This document shows positions 29,951 to 38,211 of a DNA stretch of 43,955 nucleotides, one piece after another; the stretch's first letter is position 1, and each line of letters opens with the position of its first letter. The stretch lies in the NCBI GenBank assembly GCA_016187395.1, contig JACPJV010000021.1, positions 1-43,955 on the forward strand, written 5' to 3'. This stretch comes from Candidatus Aenigmatarchaeota archaeon. GTDB lineage: Archaea > Aenigmatarchaeota > Aenigmatarchaeia > GW2011-AR5 > JACRAC01. The position numbers and the translations under genes were made by a program. The notes under the pieces were generated by a model that had not been told where the DNA came from, searched no databases, and was given only the letters and a program-made list of their open reading frames with translations.

Positions 29951-31030
29951 TTAATCTCCGATGACTTCGATTCCGAGGTCTTTACTGACATTTGCGTGTG
30001 GAGTGTCCTGCGTATCTTTGCCGAAGACATACTGCGATTTAACGCCTGTCATAATGGAAATCACCTGCAATTTTCCGTCAAATTCAGGCAAGGTGCGAGC
30101 TCCCCATATGACCTGAGCCCTCGGGTCCAGATAGTTCTGGACGACTTCGCCTATTCGGCTCACCTCGTCTAGAGTCATGTCGTTTCCGCCGATTATCTGT
30201 ATCAGCGCACCTGTCGCTCCCTGGTAATCCGCCTCAAGCAATGGGTGATTCAATGCACGCTGTATCGCCTCCTCGGCCCGGATTCCTACCTCACTTTCGC
30301 TTACGCCAACTCCTATCAGTGCAACGCCTCCTTCGCGCATCACTGCACGAACGTCTGCGTAGTCAAGATTCACCAGCGATGGCACGGTTATCGTCTCTGT
30401 TATGCCCTTTATCATCGTGGCTATAAGGTCGTCAGCTACTGCGAAAGCAGCCTTTAGAGGCATATCACCGGCAAGTTTCAGCAAACGCTGGTTTTCTATT
30501 ACGATTACCGTATCGCATAACTTTCTCAGCGATTGCAATCCCTCTTCTGCCTTTCCAATGCGTGCGCCCTCGAGCTTGAACGGCATCGTCACCGTTGCAA
30601 TCACGATGGCGCCGGATTCCTTGGCAATCTTTGCAGCGACAGGAAGTGATCCTGTACCTGTTCCTCCACCAAGCCCGCACGTAAGGAAAACCAGGTCTGC
30701 TCCGTTCATGATTCTTTTCAGTTCGTCCTTTGACTCGTTGGCAGCCTGCTTTCCAACCTCTGGATATCCTCCTGCGCCGAGTCCCTTTGTAACGCCCTTT
30801 CCTATAAGGATGCGTCTCTCAGCCTTGGTTATTCCCAGATGCTTCGCGTCCGTGTTTATGGCTACGGTAGTGGCTCCTTGTACCCCGATCTCGGCCAGCC
30901 TTGTTATTGTATTGGAACCGGCTCCGCCTGCACCGAGAACGACGATTCTAGCCTGGTGTGCATCGAAATCTTGCACGTTGTCGAAAAAAAGCCTCGAATT
31001 CTGTCCCTGCACAGCACTTACTACGTCCAT
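29951..31030 (-). CDS. ftsZ: Cell division protein FtsZ
   Basis: The 359-aa tubulin-like GTPase polymerises into the division ring. It has the nucleotide-binding VVLGAGGAGSNTITRL (30-45), the tubulin signature GGGTGTG at 121-127, the NLDYADVRAVM T7 loop (about 220-230) for inter-subunit GTP hydrolysis, and a short linker ending DLGIEVIGD, a plausible anchor-binding tail. N-terminal residues 1-26 are a short extension. Signals: AAATATATATC TATA box and GAGGTAAT Shine-Dalgarno before the ATG. No sepF or second ftsZ is in the window. Confidence 0.97.
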   Translation of the reverse strand: MDVVSAVQGQNSRLFFDNVQDFDAHQARIVVLGAGGAGSNTITRLAEIGVQGATTVAINTDAKHLGITKAERRILIGKGVTKGLGAGGYPEVGKQAANESKDELKRIMNGADLVFLTCGLGGGTGTGSLPVAAKIAKESGAIVIATVTMPFKLEGARIGKAEEGLQSLRKLCDTVIVIENQRLLKLAGDMPLKAAFAVADDLIATMIKGITETITVPSLVNLDYADVRAVMREGGVALIGVGVSESEVGIRAEEAIQRALNHPLLEADYQGATGALIQIIGGNDMTLDEVSRIGEVVQNYLDPRAQVIWGARTLPEFDGKLQVISIMTGVKSQYVFGKDTQDTPHANVSKDLGIEVIGD

Positions 31031-31119
31031 TTTATTACCTCTACGATATATATTTTCTGCCAGCGAAAAGCTTTTTTAAGCCCCGCCGGCATAGTTTCTT
31101 AGCTAAACACGAAGAACAA

Positions 31120-31200
31120 TTGCCAATTGCCAATTTTCTCAACAACGTTGCCCGCGTTGTTGTTACACATCTAAAACGTTGCCCGCGTTTTAATGTGCTT
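31120..31200. repeat. Two related hairpins upstream of ftsZ
   Basis: CAACAACG-ttgcc-CGCGTTGTTG and AAAACG-ttgcc-CGCGTTTT share the ACGTTGCCCGCGT loop but have different stems. CAATTGCCAATTGCCAAT precedes them. They lie in the 349-bp divergent gap between ftsZ and the rhomboid gene, otherwise empty except for promoters. Confidence 0.5.
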
Positions 31201-31379
31201 ATTGCTTTTCTTCTGTTTATACCTGTATAAAAAGATTTCTGCGATTGAGAATAGCTTTTTGCATTGCAGATCTGAGTTGCTTTTCAATGATTTTGGGGTT
31301 TCATGCGGCAGAAAAAGAAAAATTTTTCGGAATTTTGCCCGGCAGAAATCCTTTTAATCCATGAAACCAAAGAATCCTC

Positions 31380-32021
31380 ATGAAATTAACCTACTGGCTT
31401 ATCCTGCTTATGTTTGTTGTGTTTTTCCTGCAGATTTTTTTCATTCAAAGCGCTGAATCTTTTGCATTTTCTTCTATCTCTATGATCGAAAGGCCCTGGA
31501 CAATCCTTACATCTGTATTCATGCACGCGAATTTGCTGCACCTGTTATCAAATGTGTTCGTGTTTTTCTTTTTCGGCCTGGCTGTGGAGGAAGAGATGGG
31601 TAAAGGGAAAATGCTGTTAGTATTCCTGCTTGGAGCGGTCTTGGGGAACATTGCCTCTATCGCAGTATATCCTGCAGGCGTGCTCTTCCTGGGGGCAAGC
31701 GCCGGCATCTTCGCCTTAGTAGGCACAGGCATGCTTGTAAGGCCTTTGGACTGGAGCGTGGCGCCATTTTTGCTCCCCCTTCCTCTCATCTTTCTAGGTA
31801 TAATATACGCTGTATTGAACATCTACGCCTTCACGTCAGGCGTAGACGAAGGCATTTCTTATGCCGGTCACCTTGCCGGACTCGTAATCGGGCTTGCCTT
31901 TGGCTTCAGATATACAGGATTCAGGAAAGGGGCAAAGAGAATAGTTTTAGGCGCAATCGCGCTGATAATATTGCTGATGGCAATAATCTTTGCGCTGTCT
32001 TATTTTGGAGCTGGAGTGTAG
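31380..32021 (+). CDS. Rhomboid-family intramembrane serine protease
   Basis: The 213-aa protein has six predicted membrane helices. Catalytic serine is Ser107 in GASAG, in the fourth helix, and the partner is His164 in YAGHLAGLVIG of the sixth. The HANLLHLLSNVF motif (49-60) supplies the oxyanion-side residues. Length fits the minimal prokaryotic rhomboid. It cleaves transmembrane segments of substrate proteins, unknown here. A TTTAAT box about 25 bp before the ATG supports a leaderless start. Confidence 0.95.
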   Translation: MKLTYWLILLMFVVFFLQIFFIQSAESFAFSSISMIERPWTILTSVFMHANLLHLLSNVFVFFFFGLAVEEEMGKGKMLLVFLLGAVLGNIASIAVYPAGVLFLGASAGIFALVGTGMLVRPLDWSVAPFLLPLPLIFLGIIYAVLNIYAFTSGVDEGISYAGHLAGLVIGLAFGFRYTGFRKGAKRIVLGAIALIILLMAIIFALSYFGAGV

Positions 32022-32083
32022 GCATTTTCTCATTTATGAGATTACGCAGAATTCAATCCCTTCTCTTGCTTCTCTTTCATATC

Positions 32084-33166
32084 CTATGCCGCATCCTCGT
32101 GCCCTCTCCAGAACTCCTCGCGCCTTGGCAGCCCCTCACTTTTCCATTCTTCAAGAGCCTCGTTATAAACCTGAAATGCCACTCCTGTCGTCCGGTTCAT
32201 CGGGATTCTGAACCTCTTCCTCCTGCTGTCCGCCTCCTCTATTGCGCTCATTCCGATTCCCATGAAAAATCTTCTCTCGTTGTCCTGGGCGTGTCTCGCC
32301 TTCCTTATCATAAGCTCGCCGTATAGCGCAAGGTCAAATGCAACGTTCTTCTGGCTTCCTGCCTTGTCAAAGCATCTTACAGCGTGCCTTCTCATCTCGA
32401 GGTTTGTTCCCCTGCCATTCATGTGGAGTGCCATCTGCGCAGCCCTGCTGTAGTTGAACCCCGCATCTTTGCAATTGCCTGTCTCCTCAAAAAGCTCTGC
32501 CGCCCCTCTTCGCAGGCTGAGTATTTCCGCCTCCTTTTCCCTCACCTCTTCCAGAGGACTGGCGTGGAGCATTTCTCTCCATTCCTGTTCGACCTTGCCT
32601 GCTGCGTGGTCCATCCTGAGCGCCCATTCCCGGGAATCCCTGCGTGGAATGCTGCCCGCAGCTCTCGGGTAAATGTCTTCAAAAATGAATCTTGCCGGTT
32701 CGCGCAGCGGAATGCCGTATTCTCTGAATTTTCTCTGCGCCTCCTCTACAGCGCTGATACCGAGATATATAAGGGACTCTCTCACGCTTCCCTTCCTCGT
32801 TTCTCCGGTCTTTATGAGCATCTCGCCGTATAGTGCAAGGTCTTTTGCAGCTTCGCCGTGCATGCCCGCCCTGTCAAAGCACCTTGCTGCGCGCCTGCGA
32901 TAGCCACGGTTTGCCGCGTTATCGCGAAGGTGAAAAGCCATATCCGCGGCCCTTCTGTAGCTGAACCCTGCATTTCCGTAGTTTCCCAGATGCTTGTAAA
33001 GCCGCGCTGCTTCTTCTCGCAGTTTCATCGCTTTCCGCACTGCATCGTGATTTTTGAATCCTTCTCTTGCCGCATCTTCGGCCAGGTCTTTCGCCTCAAA
33101 ATCTATCTGGTCAGCCATTTCCCTGGACGCTTCCAGGCTTCCGGATGCAGTAGATGCAGCACGCAT
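32084..33166 (-). CDS. Helical-repeat (TPR/SEL1-like) protein, paralogue 1
   Basis: The 360-aa protein has two homologous halves of alpha-helical repeats. Each contains a DAGFNYSRAAQMALHM-type unit, an RRxAxRCFDKAG unit, a DLALYGE(L/M)(L/M)I unit, and a SAIEEA(D/Q) unit. It is probably a scaffold with a right-handed helical superstructure. It ends EEFWRGHE. The 33233-33820 protein is a single-half paralogue. A TAAATATC box lies about 26 bp before the ATG. There is no catalytic motif. Confidence 0.65.
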   Translation of the reverse strand: MRAASTASGSLEASREMADQIDFEAKDLAEDAAREGFKNHDAVRKAMKLREEAARLYKHLGNYGNAGFSYRRAADMAFHLRDNAANRGYRRRAARCFDRAGMHGEAAKDLALYGEMLIKTGETRKGSVRESLIYLGISAVEEAQRKFREYGIPLREPARFIFEDIYPRAAGSIPRRDSREWALRMDHAAGKVEQEWREMLHASPLEEVREKEAEILSLRRGAAELFEETGNCKDAGFNYSRAAQMALHMNGRGTNLEMRRHAVRCFDKAGSQKNVAFDLALYGELMIRKARHAQDNERRFFMGIGMSAIEEADSRRKRFRIPMNRTTGVAFQVYNEALEEWKSEGLPRREEFWRGHEDAA

Positions 33167-33190
33167 GTCTAACTAATGGCAGAAAGATAT

Positions 33191-33232
33191 TTATGGTGAA
33201 ACAAGTTAATGATTCCGATAGCATAATGAATG
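33191..33232 (+). repeat. Truncated arm of the dumbbell element
   Basis: TTATGGTGAAACAAGTTAAT, then GATTCCGATAGCATAAT matches arm 1 of the copy at 11174, but the closing stem is missing: the end of the 33233 gene follows. It separates two paralogous genes, suggesting the element was broken by duplication or recombination there. Confidence 0.5.
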
Positions 33233-33820
33233 TCAATAACCATCGTGCCCTCTCCAGAACTCCTCGCGGGGAACAAGGCTTTGATCGCCGTCCCACCTTT
33301 GCTTCTCCTCGCCATACATATCCAGAAGCACCCATCTTCCCCTGCCTATCTGCAGCCTGTGGCGTATTATCCTTTTCCCTGCCTCCTCGATCGCACTCAT
33401 GCCCGTTCCTGTATAAAAATCTCTTTCACGTTTTTCTTTCGCCTTCCTTCCCAGCCTGATTGCCATTTCGCCGTAGAAGATAAGGCTAAACGCGGCGTTT
33501 TCCTGCGAGTCTATCTTGTCGAAGCACTTTAACGCCTTCCGTCTGTTCTCCAGCGACCTTCTGCGTTCAAAAAGGATGTACGCGTCCTTGGCAGCCTTGC
33601 TGTAATTGAACCCGGCACTCATAAGAAATCCTGCGCTCTCGTATCCGCGGGCAGCCTCTTCCCGCAGGCGCATAGCCTCCCTTCCCCTTTCTGCATCCAT
33701 TCTTCCCCGGGATTCCAGCTCCTCTGCGCGAAGCTCTGTTATGCTTGCAGAATCCCGGATTGCGTTGATGTCACTCTGCCCGACTTCAATGGCAAAGCCT
33801 CTTCGAATCCCTGCCGGCAT
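33233..33820 (-). CDS. Helical-repeat protein, paralogue 2
   Basis: The 195-aa protein matches half of the 360-aa neighbour: LREEAARGYESAGFLMSAGF, NYSKAAKDAYILFERR, RKALKCFDKIDSQENAAFSL, IFYGEMAIRLGRKAK and GTGMSAIEEAGK, ending EEFWRGHDGY versus EEFWRGHEDAA. It is likely a tandem duplicate. An ATTAATAAAG box lies the leaderless distance before the ATG. Function is unknown. Confidence 0.6.
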   Translation of the reverse strand: MPAGIRRGFAIEVGQSDINAIRDSASITELRAEELESRGRMDAERGREAMRLREEAARGYESAGFLMSAGFNYSKAAKDAYILFERRRSLENRRKALKCFDKIDSQENAAFSLIFYGEMAIRLGRKAKEKRERDFYTGTGMSAIEEAGKRIIRHRLQIGRGRWVLLDMYGEEKQRWDGDQSLVPREEFWRGHDGY

Positions 33821-33904
33821 GTCATACCAAAGAAATGAAACTTTATTAATGGAAATACTTAACTTCGCTGGCGCGCGCAGCTTGCTCGCTCACGCTGCGC
33901 TTGC

Positions 33905-35377
33905 CTATTTCCCTATCCCGAATTTCTGCTTGAGAAACCCTACAACAGGCACGTACATGCCTGTGGCCATTTCCTTGAGGTAAAACTTTGTTATGCGGTT
34001 TTCAAAGTCACGCTCATAAGGCCCTGACTTGAAGAATTTCAGCCATGATCCGGAGCTCTTTCTTGGCTTTATAAGAGGCTGCTTTCCAGGGCCTGGTTCC
34101 GGTGCAATTCCCAGAAGTTCGCTTATATAGCGCTCTAATTCCTGTTCCTTTGCCTTTAGCTCCAGCATCTTCACTAACAATGCGTTCTGGCTCATCAGCA
34201 CTGCATTCACCTCAAATGTTCCGTCTTCGATCATCTGGCCATCCGCTGTCCTCGTGTCTCCGCGTATGAATTTTATTTCCATAAACCCGTAGTAATGGAC
34301 CCATGCATCCATCATGTTTTTTCTTATATCCTCTGCCGTTGCACCGACCCATTCCTCTGTAAGCCAGGGAAATTTCCTTACAAGCCCGTATTTCGTGTTC
34401 CAGATAAGCTCTTTTCTGACAAATTTATCGTAAGGATTTACGATATTTTTTGGCATCGCGTCAGGCGATGGCCTTCTCAGCCCGGGAACCTCAAGGCCTT
34501 TCCACGTCCATAGCGTAACCTTTGAAAGAGATGTTGCCTGTCCGCCTGCTGCTATGTAATCTGACATAGCTGATCTTCTTTCATCCGGATTTTCAAACGC
34601 CTGCTTTATGAGCTTGAATCTGGTGATGTATGGCTTCAGCCATTCCCTGTACTCGTCTATGCTCTTCTTCCTGCCCTGCACAAGGCTGGTGATGCGCGTC
34701 AGGCGGTCCTGCACCTCGGACATGAACAAATTTTTCCACTCCTGGTACAGCTTGTTCTTTGTCACGAGCACTATCGCCTCTGCTTTTGATATGTCCAGAT
34801 TTTTCTTGACCTTGTCCGCGTCCAGGTCTTCGTCAGTCAGCCTGAGAAAGTCCGCTATCAACGTAGGCCACCTTTGTACGATGTTGCGCATCGCAATATC
34901 CCCTGTATGCACGTCAACCTGGTCTATGAACACAGAACGGAGCGAATGCTCGTCCTTTTTCTGGAAATAGTCCAGGAATTCCCTGTATTTGCGCTCGTCA
35001 TGCTTCACAAGTTCGTAGTCTGCTACGGATCTTGCAACGTCCGCGAGCCCTGCTTTTATCCTTGCCTCAAGCTGTTCTTTCTGCTGCATCGTCAGCTGGT
35101 AGTATTGCGCGTGCACAGGGCTCACTTCTATGCTTTCGTCAAATTTCGTCACCCTGAACCTCCACTTTGGCAGCTGAAAAACAAGCGAATAGTAAACCTC
35201 AGAGGTCTTTCCTGCAGTTGACGTGAAATTAAGCTCCGTGTGGCTCTCGAAAGGGCCGAGGACGAGTATCTTGCCTACGTTCTTACGCGACCACGTTCCC
35301 AGGCTTGTGCCTTCAACAGCATGCTTAAATATGTCTGTCTCGTGGTCTCTGCTGAAGTCGTTCAGAAGCCATGTCAT
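33905..35377 (-). CDS. Conserved-looking hypothetical protein, 490 aa
   Basis: No signal peptide or membrane helix is seen. The protein has an N-terminal beta-rich part (to about 90), long charged helices (90-260), and a mixed domain (260-400) with aromatic-rich stretches such as KYGLVRKFPWLTEEWVGATAED, then a coiled-coil and proline-rich link (PEPGPGKQPLIKPRKSSG) to a basic tail. I do not recognise a family. Its size suggests a structural or nucleoprotein role, but nothing catalytic is visible. Confidence 0.6.
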   Translation of the reverse strand: MTWLLNDFSRDHETDIFKHAVEGTSLGTWSRKNVGKILVLGPFESHTELNFTSTAGKTSEVYYSLVFQLPKWRFRVTKFDESIEVSPVHAQYYQLTMQQKEQLEARIKAGLADVARSVADYELVKHDERKYREFLDYFQKKDEHSLRSVFIDQVDVHTGDIAMRNIVQRWPTLIADFLRLTDEDLDADKVKKNLDISKAEAIVLVTKNKLYQEWKNLFMSEVQDRLTRITSLVQGRKKSIDEYREWLKPYITRFKLIKQAFENPDERRSAMSDYIAAGGQATSLSKVTLWTWKGLEVPGLRRPSPDAMPKNIVNPYDKFVRKELIWNTKYGLVRKFPWLTEEWVGATAEDIRKNMMDAWVHYYGFMEIKFIRGDTRTADGQMIEDGTFEVNAVLMSQNALLVKMLELKAKEQELERYISELLGIAPEPGPGKQPLIKPRKSSGSWLKFFKSGPYERDFENRITKFYLKEMATGMYVPVVGFLKQKFGIGK

Positions 35378-35427
35378 AGCTAAATAGAGCAGAGTGATGA
35401 TATAAAATTTTTGGAAGTATCATTACG

Positions 35428-35514
35428 AGCTGTAGCGAGCTATTTATAATGACGGGGCATTGCGCAACAATTTCGAGCTATTTGTCATGACGAGCCGGAG
35501 CGAGCTATTTGTTG
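35428..35514. repeat. Short direct repeats ACGAGCNGNAGCGAGCTATTT
   Basis: Three partly matching copies of CGAGCTATTT(A/G)T follow one another (about 35435, 35477 and 35500), two preceded by ACGAGCYGNAG. They occupy the gap between two minus-strand genes. The function is unknown; they may be slippage products. Confidence 0.4.
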
Positions 35515-35766
35515 TCAGATGAAGAAGATCAGAAATATTCCTATAAGGAACATCGCTATTCCTATGATGATTCCTGTTTTGCCCAGGATCGGCTCCTGAA
35601 TCTCCGTTGCTCCGGGAAAATACGCTATCAGAAAAACCGCTATGATTATGAGCAATATCCCAAGCATCTTTGCTGCCAGTGAATAAGCTCCGAAAAGCAG
35701 AAATGCAACCATAAGAATGACAACGAGTATCGTGATTCCTATCGCGATCTCCGCCCCTTTCTCCAT
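35515..35766 (-). CDS. Small membrane protein (three helices)
   Basis: The 83-aa protein is almost entirely hydrophobic: helices at about 6-26, 29-48 and 60-82 separated by short loops (PGATEIQEPILGKTG). It has no known motif. A TTAATTTGG stretch just upstream may serve as a promoter. It could be a small membrane-subunit or stress protein; unknown. Confidence 0.55.
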   Translation of the reverse strand: MEKGAEIAIGITILVVILMVAFLLFGAYSLAAKMLGILLIIIAVFLIAYFPGATEIQEPILGKTGIIIGIAMFLIGIFLIFFI

Positions 35767-35897
35767 GAATTAATTTGGCTTCAGCCTAATTAAGCCTTTT
35801 TTGTACAATTCCGAATACGAGATCGAAACAATAATTCTATCCACAATCATCACCAATAGTGCCTTAGCGATAATTATATATTGCGAAGAAACAGCAA

Positions 35898-35942
35898 TAG
35901 GTGTATGCACGTTTTCCTGCAGGAAAACGTGAGGTGTATTCG
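35898..35942 (+). promoter_or_regulatory. Palindromic leader and Shine-Dalgarno shared with rpoH
   Basis: A perfect 24-nt palindrome centred on CTGCAG (35908-35931, arms CACGTTTTC/GAAAACGTG) abuts GAGGTG (35931-35936) and TATTCG before the ATG. GTGTATGCACG upstream is also in the rpoA2 leader. Arms differ from rpoH by paired substitutions, which supports an RNA stem. TAATTATATA (about 35871-35880) may be the TATA box. Confidence 0.6.
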
Positions 35943-36470
35943 ATGGTCTGGGCAAGAACGCGCCTGCTTATATGGGATTATGTCTTCGAGCCTGTCAAGC
36001 AGATTACCGTTAGTTATTCCGGCAAGAATCCGAATCTGCTCTACAAAAAACTGCACGAGCTGATAAGGGTCACTTTCAACATCCCTGAAGGATACATCCA
36101 GGAAAAGGAATACCGCTGGGAAAAGCACAAGGACAGCGAGCACTTCGAGGTGGGATGGGAGCTGACGAAAATCTTTGACGTCTTCTCTTACCTGAATGTG
36201 GAAATAGATCTGAGCGGGTTTGTAATGGCCGAGGGCGACGGCAAAGCCTCTATAAAGATAAAGCCGCGAATGATAACAGAATACCCGCAGGATACGGTGT
36301 GGCAGCAGTCAATTCTCTACGAAATGTTCAGAAGGTTCTGGCACCGCGTCTATTACCACAACAAGCGCATGCAATACCTCTATTATTCCAAGCAGCTCAT
36401 AGTTGAGTTTGAGAGAACCCTGAAGAAGTTCATGGACGAACTCAGGGAGAATAAGCATGTTACTGCGTAG
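35943..36470 (+). CDS. Orphan-family protein A
   Basis: The 175-aa protein is soluble with a beta-rich first half (FEPVKQITVSYSGKNPNLLYKKLHELIRVTFNIPEGY) and a C-terminal long helix rich in aromatic and basic residues (FRRFWHRVYYHNKRMQYLYY). It is related to the protein at 36915: both have the (I)(S/T)(V/I)x(F/Y)(N/S)GKNP motif near the start and the ...F/Y YH(N)K R/Q ... helix at the end. It may bind nucleic acid or a membrane surface. It carries the leader shared with RNA polymerase genes. Family not recognised. Confidence 0.65.
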   Translation: MVWARTRLLIWDYVFEPVKQITVSYSGKNPNLLYKKLHELIRVTFNIPEGYIQEKEYRWEKHKDSEHFEVGWELTKIFDVFSYLNVEIDLSGFVMAEGDGKASIKIKPRMITEYPQDTVWQQSILYEMFRRFWHRVYYHNKRMQYLYYSKQLIVEFERTLKKFMDELRENKHVTA

Positions 36471-36511
36471 TTAGTTTCTGTTACTTAGCGCGTGATTGTG
36501 AATCAAGGAAG

Positions 36512-36590
36512 TAGGGGGCATTTTGTAAATGCCACCTCACGGTGCAGAATGACTGATGAGTGAATTTATAAGATTGCTCATCAGTCCAGC
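36512..36590 (+). repeat. Two hairpins after orphan gene A
   Basis: GGCATTT-tgt-AAATGCC (about 36517-36533), then a larger ACTGATGAG...CTCATCAGT (about 36550-36587). They may terminate the orphan A transcript. The remainder of 36591-36707 shows no gene. Confidence 0.45.
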
Positions 36591-36707
36591 TGCTCCTTTG
36601 GCTGTTTCCTTTTGCGAATGCAATTTCAAGATCTGAAATAGTCCGTTCTCAAGCCCGCTAATTTCACAAAAGACTTCCTATCCATCATCCCTTAAGTGAA
36701 CGCAATC

Positions 36708-36865
36708 TATAGTGAAACAACAAAATAAACCCGATTACATTTTGTTGTTTCCCATTTCCCAAAGAAGCTTTGCTTCTTTGGGACCTCGAAGAACTTTGCT
36801 TTGCAAAGTTCTTCCAAGGTAGTGAACCAAGTTTCTAGCTGGTATTTTTAACTTGGTTCACTATA
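36708..36865 (+). repeat. Composite dumbbell element, complete copy with terminal inverted repeat
   Basis: The ends are CTATAGTGAA and TTCACTATAAG, inverted repeats. Arm 1 is GTGAAACAACAAAATAAACC, CGATTACAT, TTTGTTGTTTCCCAT. Two hairpins follow (CCAAAGAAG-ctt-type and CGAAGAACTTTG...CAAAGTTCTT) in the same order as at 39-85. Arm 2 is AGTGAACCAAGTT, CTGGTATTTTT, AACTTGGTTCACT. The compensated stems and kept cores argue for a real family. Confidence 0.7.
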
Positions 36866-36914
36866 AGCAAAGGTTTCCAGCAATCTTTAAGACTTTCGGC
36901 GGAAAATAGATTCT

Positions 36915-37400
36915 ATGCCGAAGATCGAGATGCGTGAAGACCTTTTTGCCCCGGGCCGTGAAATTTCCATACAGTTTAACGGGAAAAATCCCTTATGGAT
37001 AGTAGGCAATGCGATGCGCCTGCTTAGGGATACCCTGAAGGTATCTGCCGTCAATCTTCGCGAAGACAAGATCAAGTGGGACGTGCTCGGCGACCCCGCC
37101 TCCTTCTATGGCGAGTGGCGCGGACTCCGGACAGAAGACCAGTGGACAAGGACCCTCCTGAAAATACGCTGCCAGGGAAAGCACGGAAAAGACGGGTATG
37201 GCTCTGTCACAGTCTGGCTGCGTGGATTTATCCTTACCACATACGAACACAATAACCCTATATCGTTGCTTCTGTGGAAGATATACAATTATTCGTTTTA
37301 CCACAAGCAACGCAGGGCGTATTTGGAAGGCTCAAAGGGCGACCTCCTTTCCATCCGCACCCAGATCCAGGAAGCTTATGGAATATTGCAGGAGGCGTGA
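36915..37400 (+). CDS. Orphan-family protein B
   Basis: The 161-aa protein resembles orphan A (35943): EISIQFNGKNPLWIVGNAMR corresponds to QITVSYSGKNPNLLYKKLHE, and the C-terminal YNYSFYHKQRRAYLEGSKGD to RVYYHNKRMQYLYYSKQL. The middle contains VTVWLRGFILTTYEHNNP, a beta hairpin. It lies 50 bp after a dumbbell element; the ATG has no clear Shine-Dalgarno. Function unknown. Confidence 0.65.
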   Translation: MPKIEMREDLFAPGREISIQFNGKNPLWIVGNAMRLLRDTLKVSAVNLREDKIKWDVLGDPASFYGEWRGLRTEDQWTRTLLKIRCQGKHGKDGYGSVTVWLRGFILTTYEHNNPISLLLWKIYNYSFYHKQRRAYLEGSKGDLLSIRTQIQEAYGILQEA

Positions 37401-37415
37401 GCAAGAAAGAAGGTA

Positions 37416-37757
37416 TCATGGACCGAGAGGTTCAGGAGAAGGCTCGGGATTGCCCACCTCATCTTCCAACTCTTCGCATAGGTATTTTCTTACCTCATCT
37501 GAAATATCACCTATGCTGGTTACGTGTTCTGGTGCAATTTCGACATTAGTAGAGAAGTCAACTTCCTCACCTCTTCGCTTGTCTGCTATGTCTGCTAAAT
37601 AAGAATCCAGATCGCCACCTTCATATACACTGAATAAATGTCCCTCATCTATGAAGTACCGACCTCTGTCTCCCCTCAATCTTCCGAAAAAACATGTTCC
37701 ACAGGAAAGTGATAAATCAACATACCTGCCGTCGTATCTTGATAGTTCGATAGCCAT
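37416..37757 (-). CDS. Hypothetical acidic protein
   Basis: From ATG 37757 the protein has 113 aa: a small beta-rich module with SCGTCFFGRLRGDRGRYF (a CxxC) and an acidic C-terminal half (DKRRGEEVDFSTNVEIAPEH, YLCEELEDEVGNPEPSPEP). TTTATAAAG lies about 30 bp before this ATG and GTGGTAAT just before it; I therefore reject the longer in-frame start at 37826, which overlaps the divergent gene. Family not recognised. Confidence 0.6.
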   Translation of the reverse strand: MAIELSRYDGRYVDLSLSCGTCFFGRLRGDRGRYFIDEGHLFSVYEGGDLDSYLADIADKRRGEEVDFSTNVEIAPEHVTSIGDISDEVRKYLCEELEDEVGNPEPSPEPLGP

Positions 37758-37824
37758 ATTACCACAGTGTTTTGGGGGTAAAACTTTATAAACCTTTTTA
37801 TATCGCATAGCCAAAATATACATC

Positions 37825-38166
37825 ATGGGGCTTTTCTCGAAGATATTCGGTTCCTTTTCAAAGAAAAAGGAAAGCGGAATTCCTGACGAAGAAATCAGAA
37901 GCCACGTCCTTGGCGAGTATCCGCCTGCGCCGCCTGAAGAATTTCAGGGGGGACCTCCGCTGCCTCCGGAAATGCCGTGGCAGGAAACGTATGCAAAAAC
38001 AGCTCCTAACTTTCCCATGCCTAGGGAAGAGATGGGCGACGTACAGGAATCGCTGAGAATAATAGAGAACCAGCTCGCAACCATAAGAGCGCAGACAGAG
38101 ACCATTAATGAAAGGCTAAAGAACATGGAATTCCTGCTGAAGAACAGGCAGGCTGTGCGGTATTGA
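37825..38166 (+). CDS. Small coiled-coil hypothetical protein
   Basis: The 113-aa protein has a basic amphipathic start (MGLFSKIFGSFSKKKE), which may contact membrane or partner, a proline-rich linker (YPPAPPEEFQGGPPLPPEMP) and a C-terminal coiled coil (ESLRIIENQLATIRAQTETINERLKNM, about 75-102). TTTTTATA about 30 bp upstream is the TATA candidate in the region shared with the divergent gene. Such layouts are frequent in archaeal adaptor proteins; function unknown. Confidence 0.65.
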   Translation: MGLFSKIFGSFSKKKESGIPDEEIRSHVLGEYPPAPPEEFQGGPPLPPEMPWQETYAKTAPNFPMPREEMGDVQESLRIIENQLATIRAQTETINERLKNMEFLLKNRQAVRY

Positions 38167-38211
38167 ATTCACTTCTCAAAGCTATTTAAGTTTTCATTAT
38201 ATTGCAAAGGC

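Noticed and set aside
35874-36143. Conserved short peptide (LQxNVRC) upstream of rpoH, rpoA2 and the orphan gene as a uORF
   Set aside because: The frame relation to the main gene differs at 35943, so the shared nucleotides (palindrome and Shine-Dalgarno) explain the similarity better than selection on a peptide.
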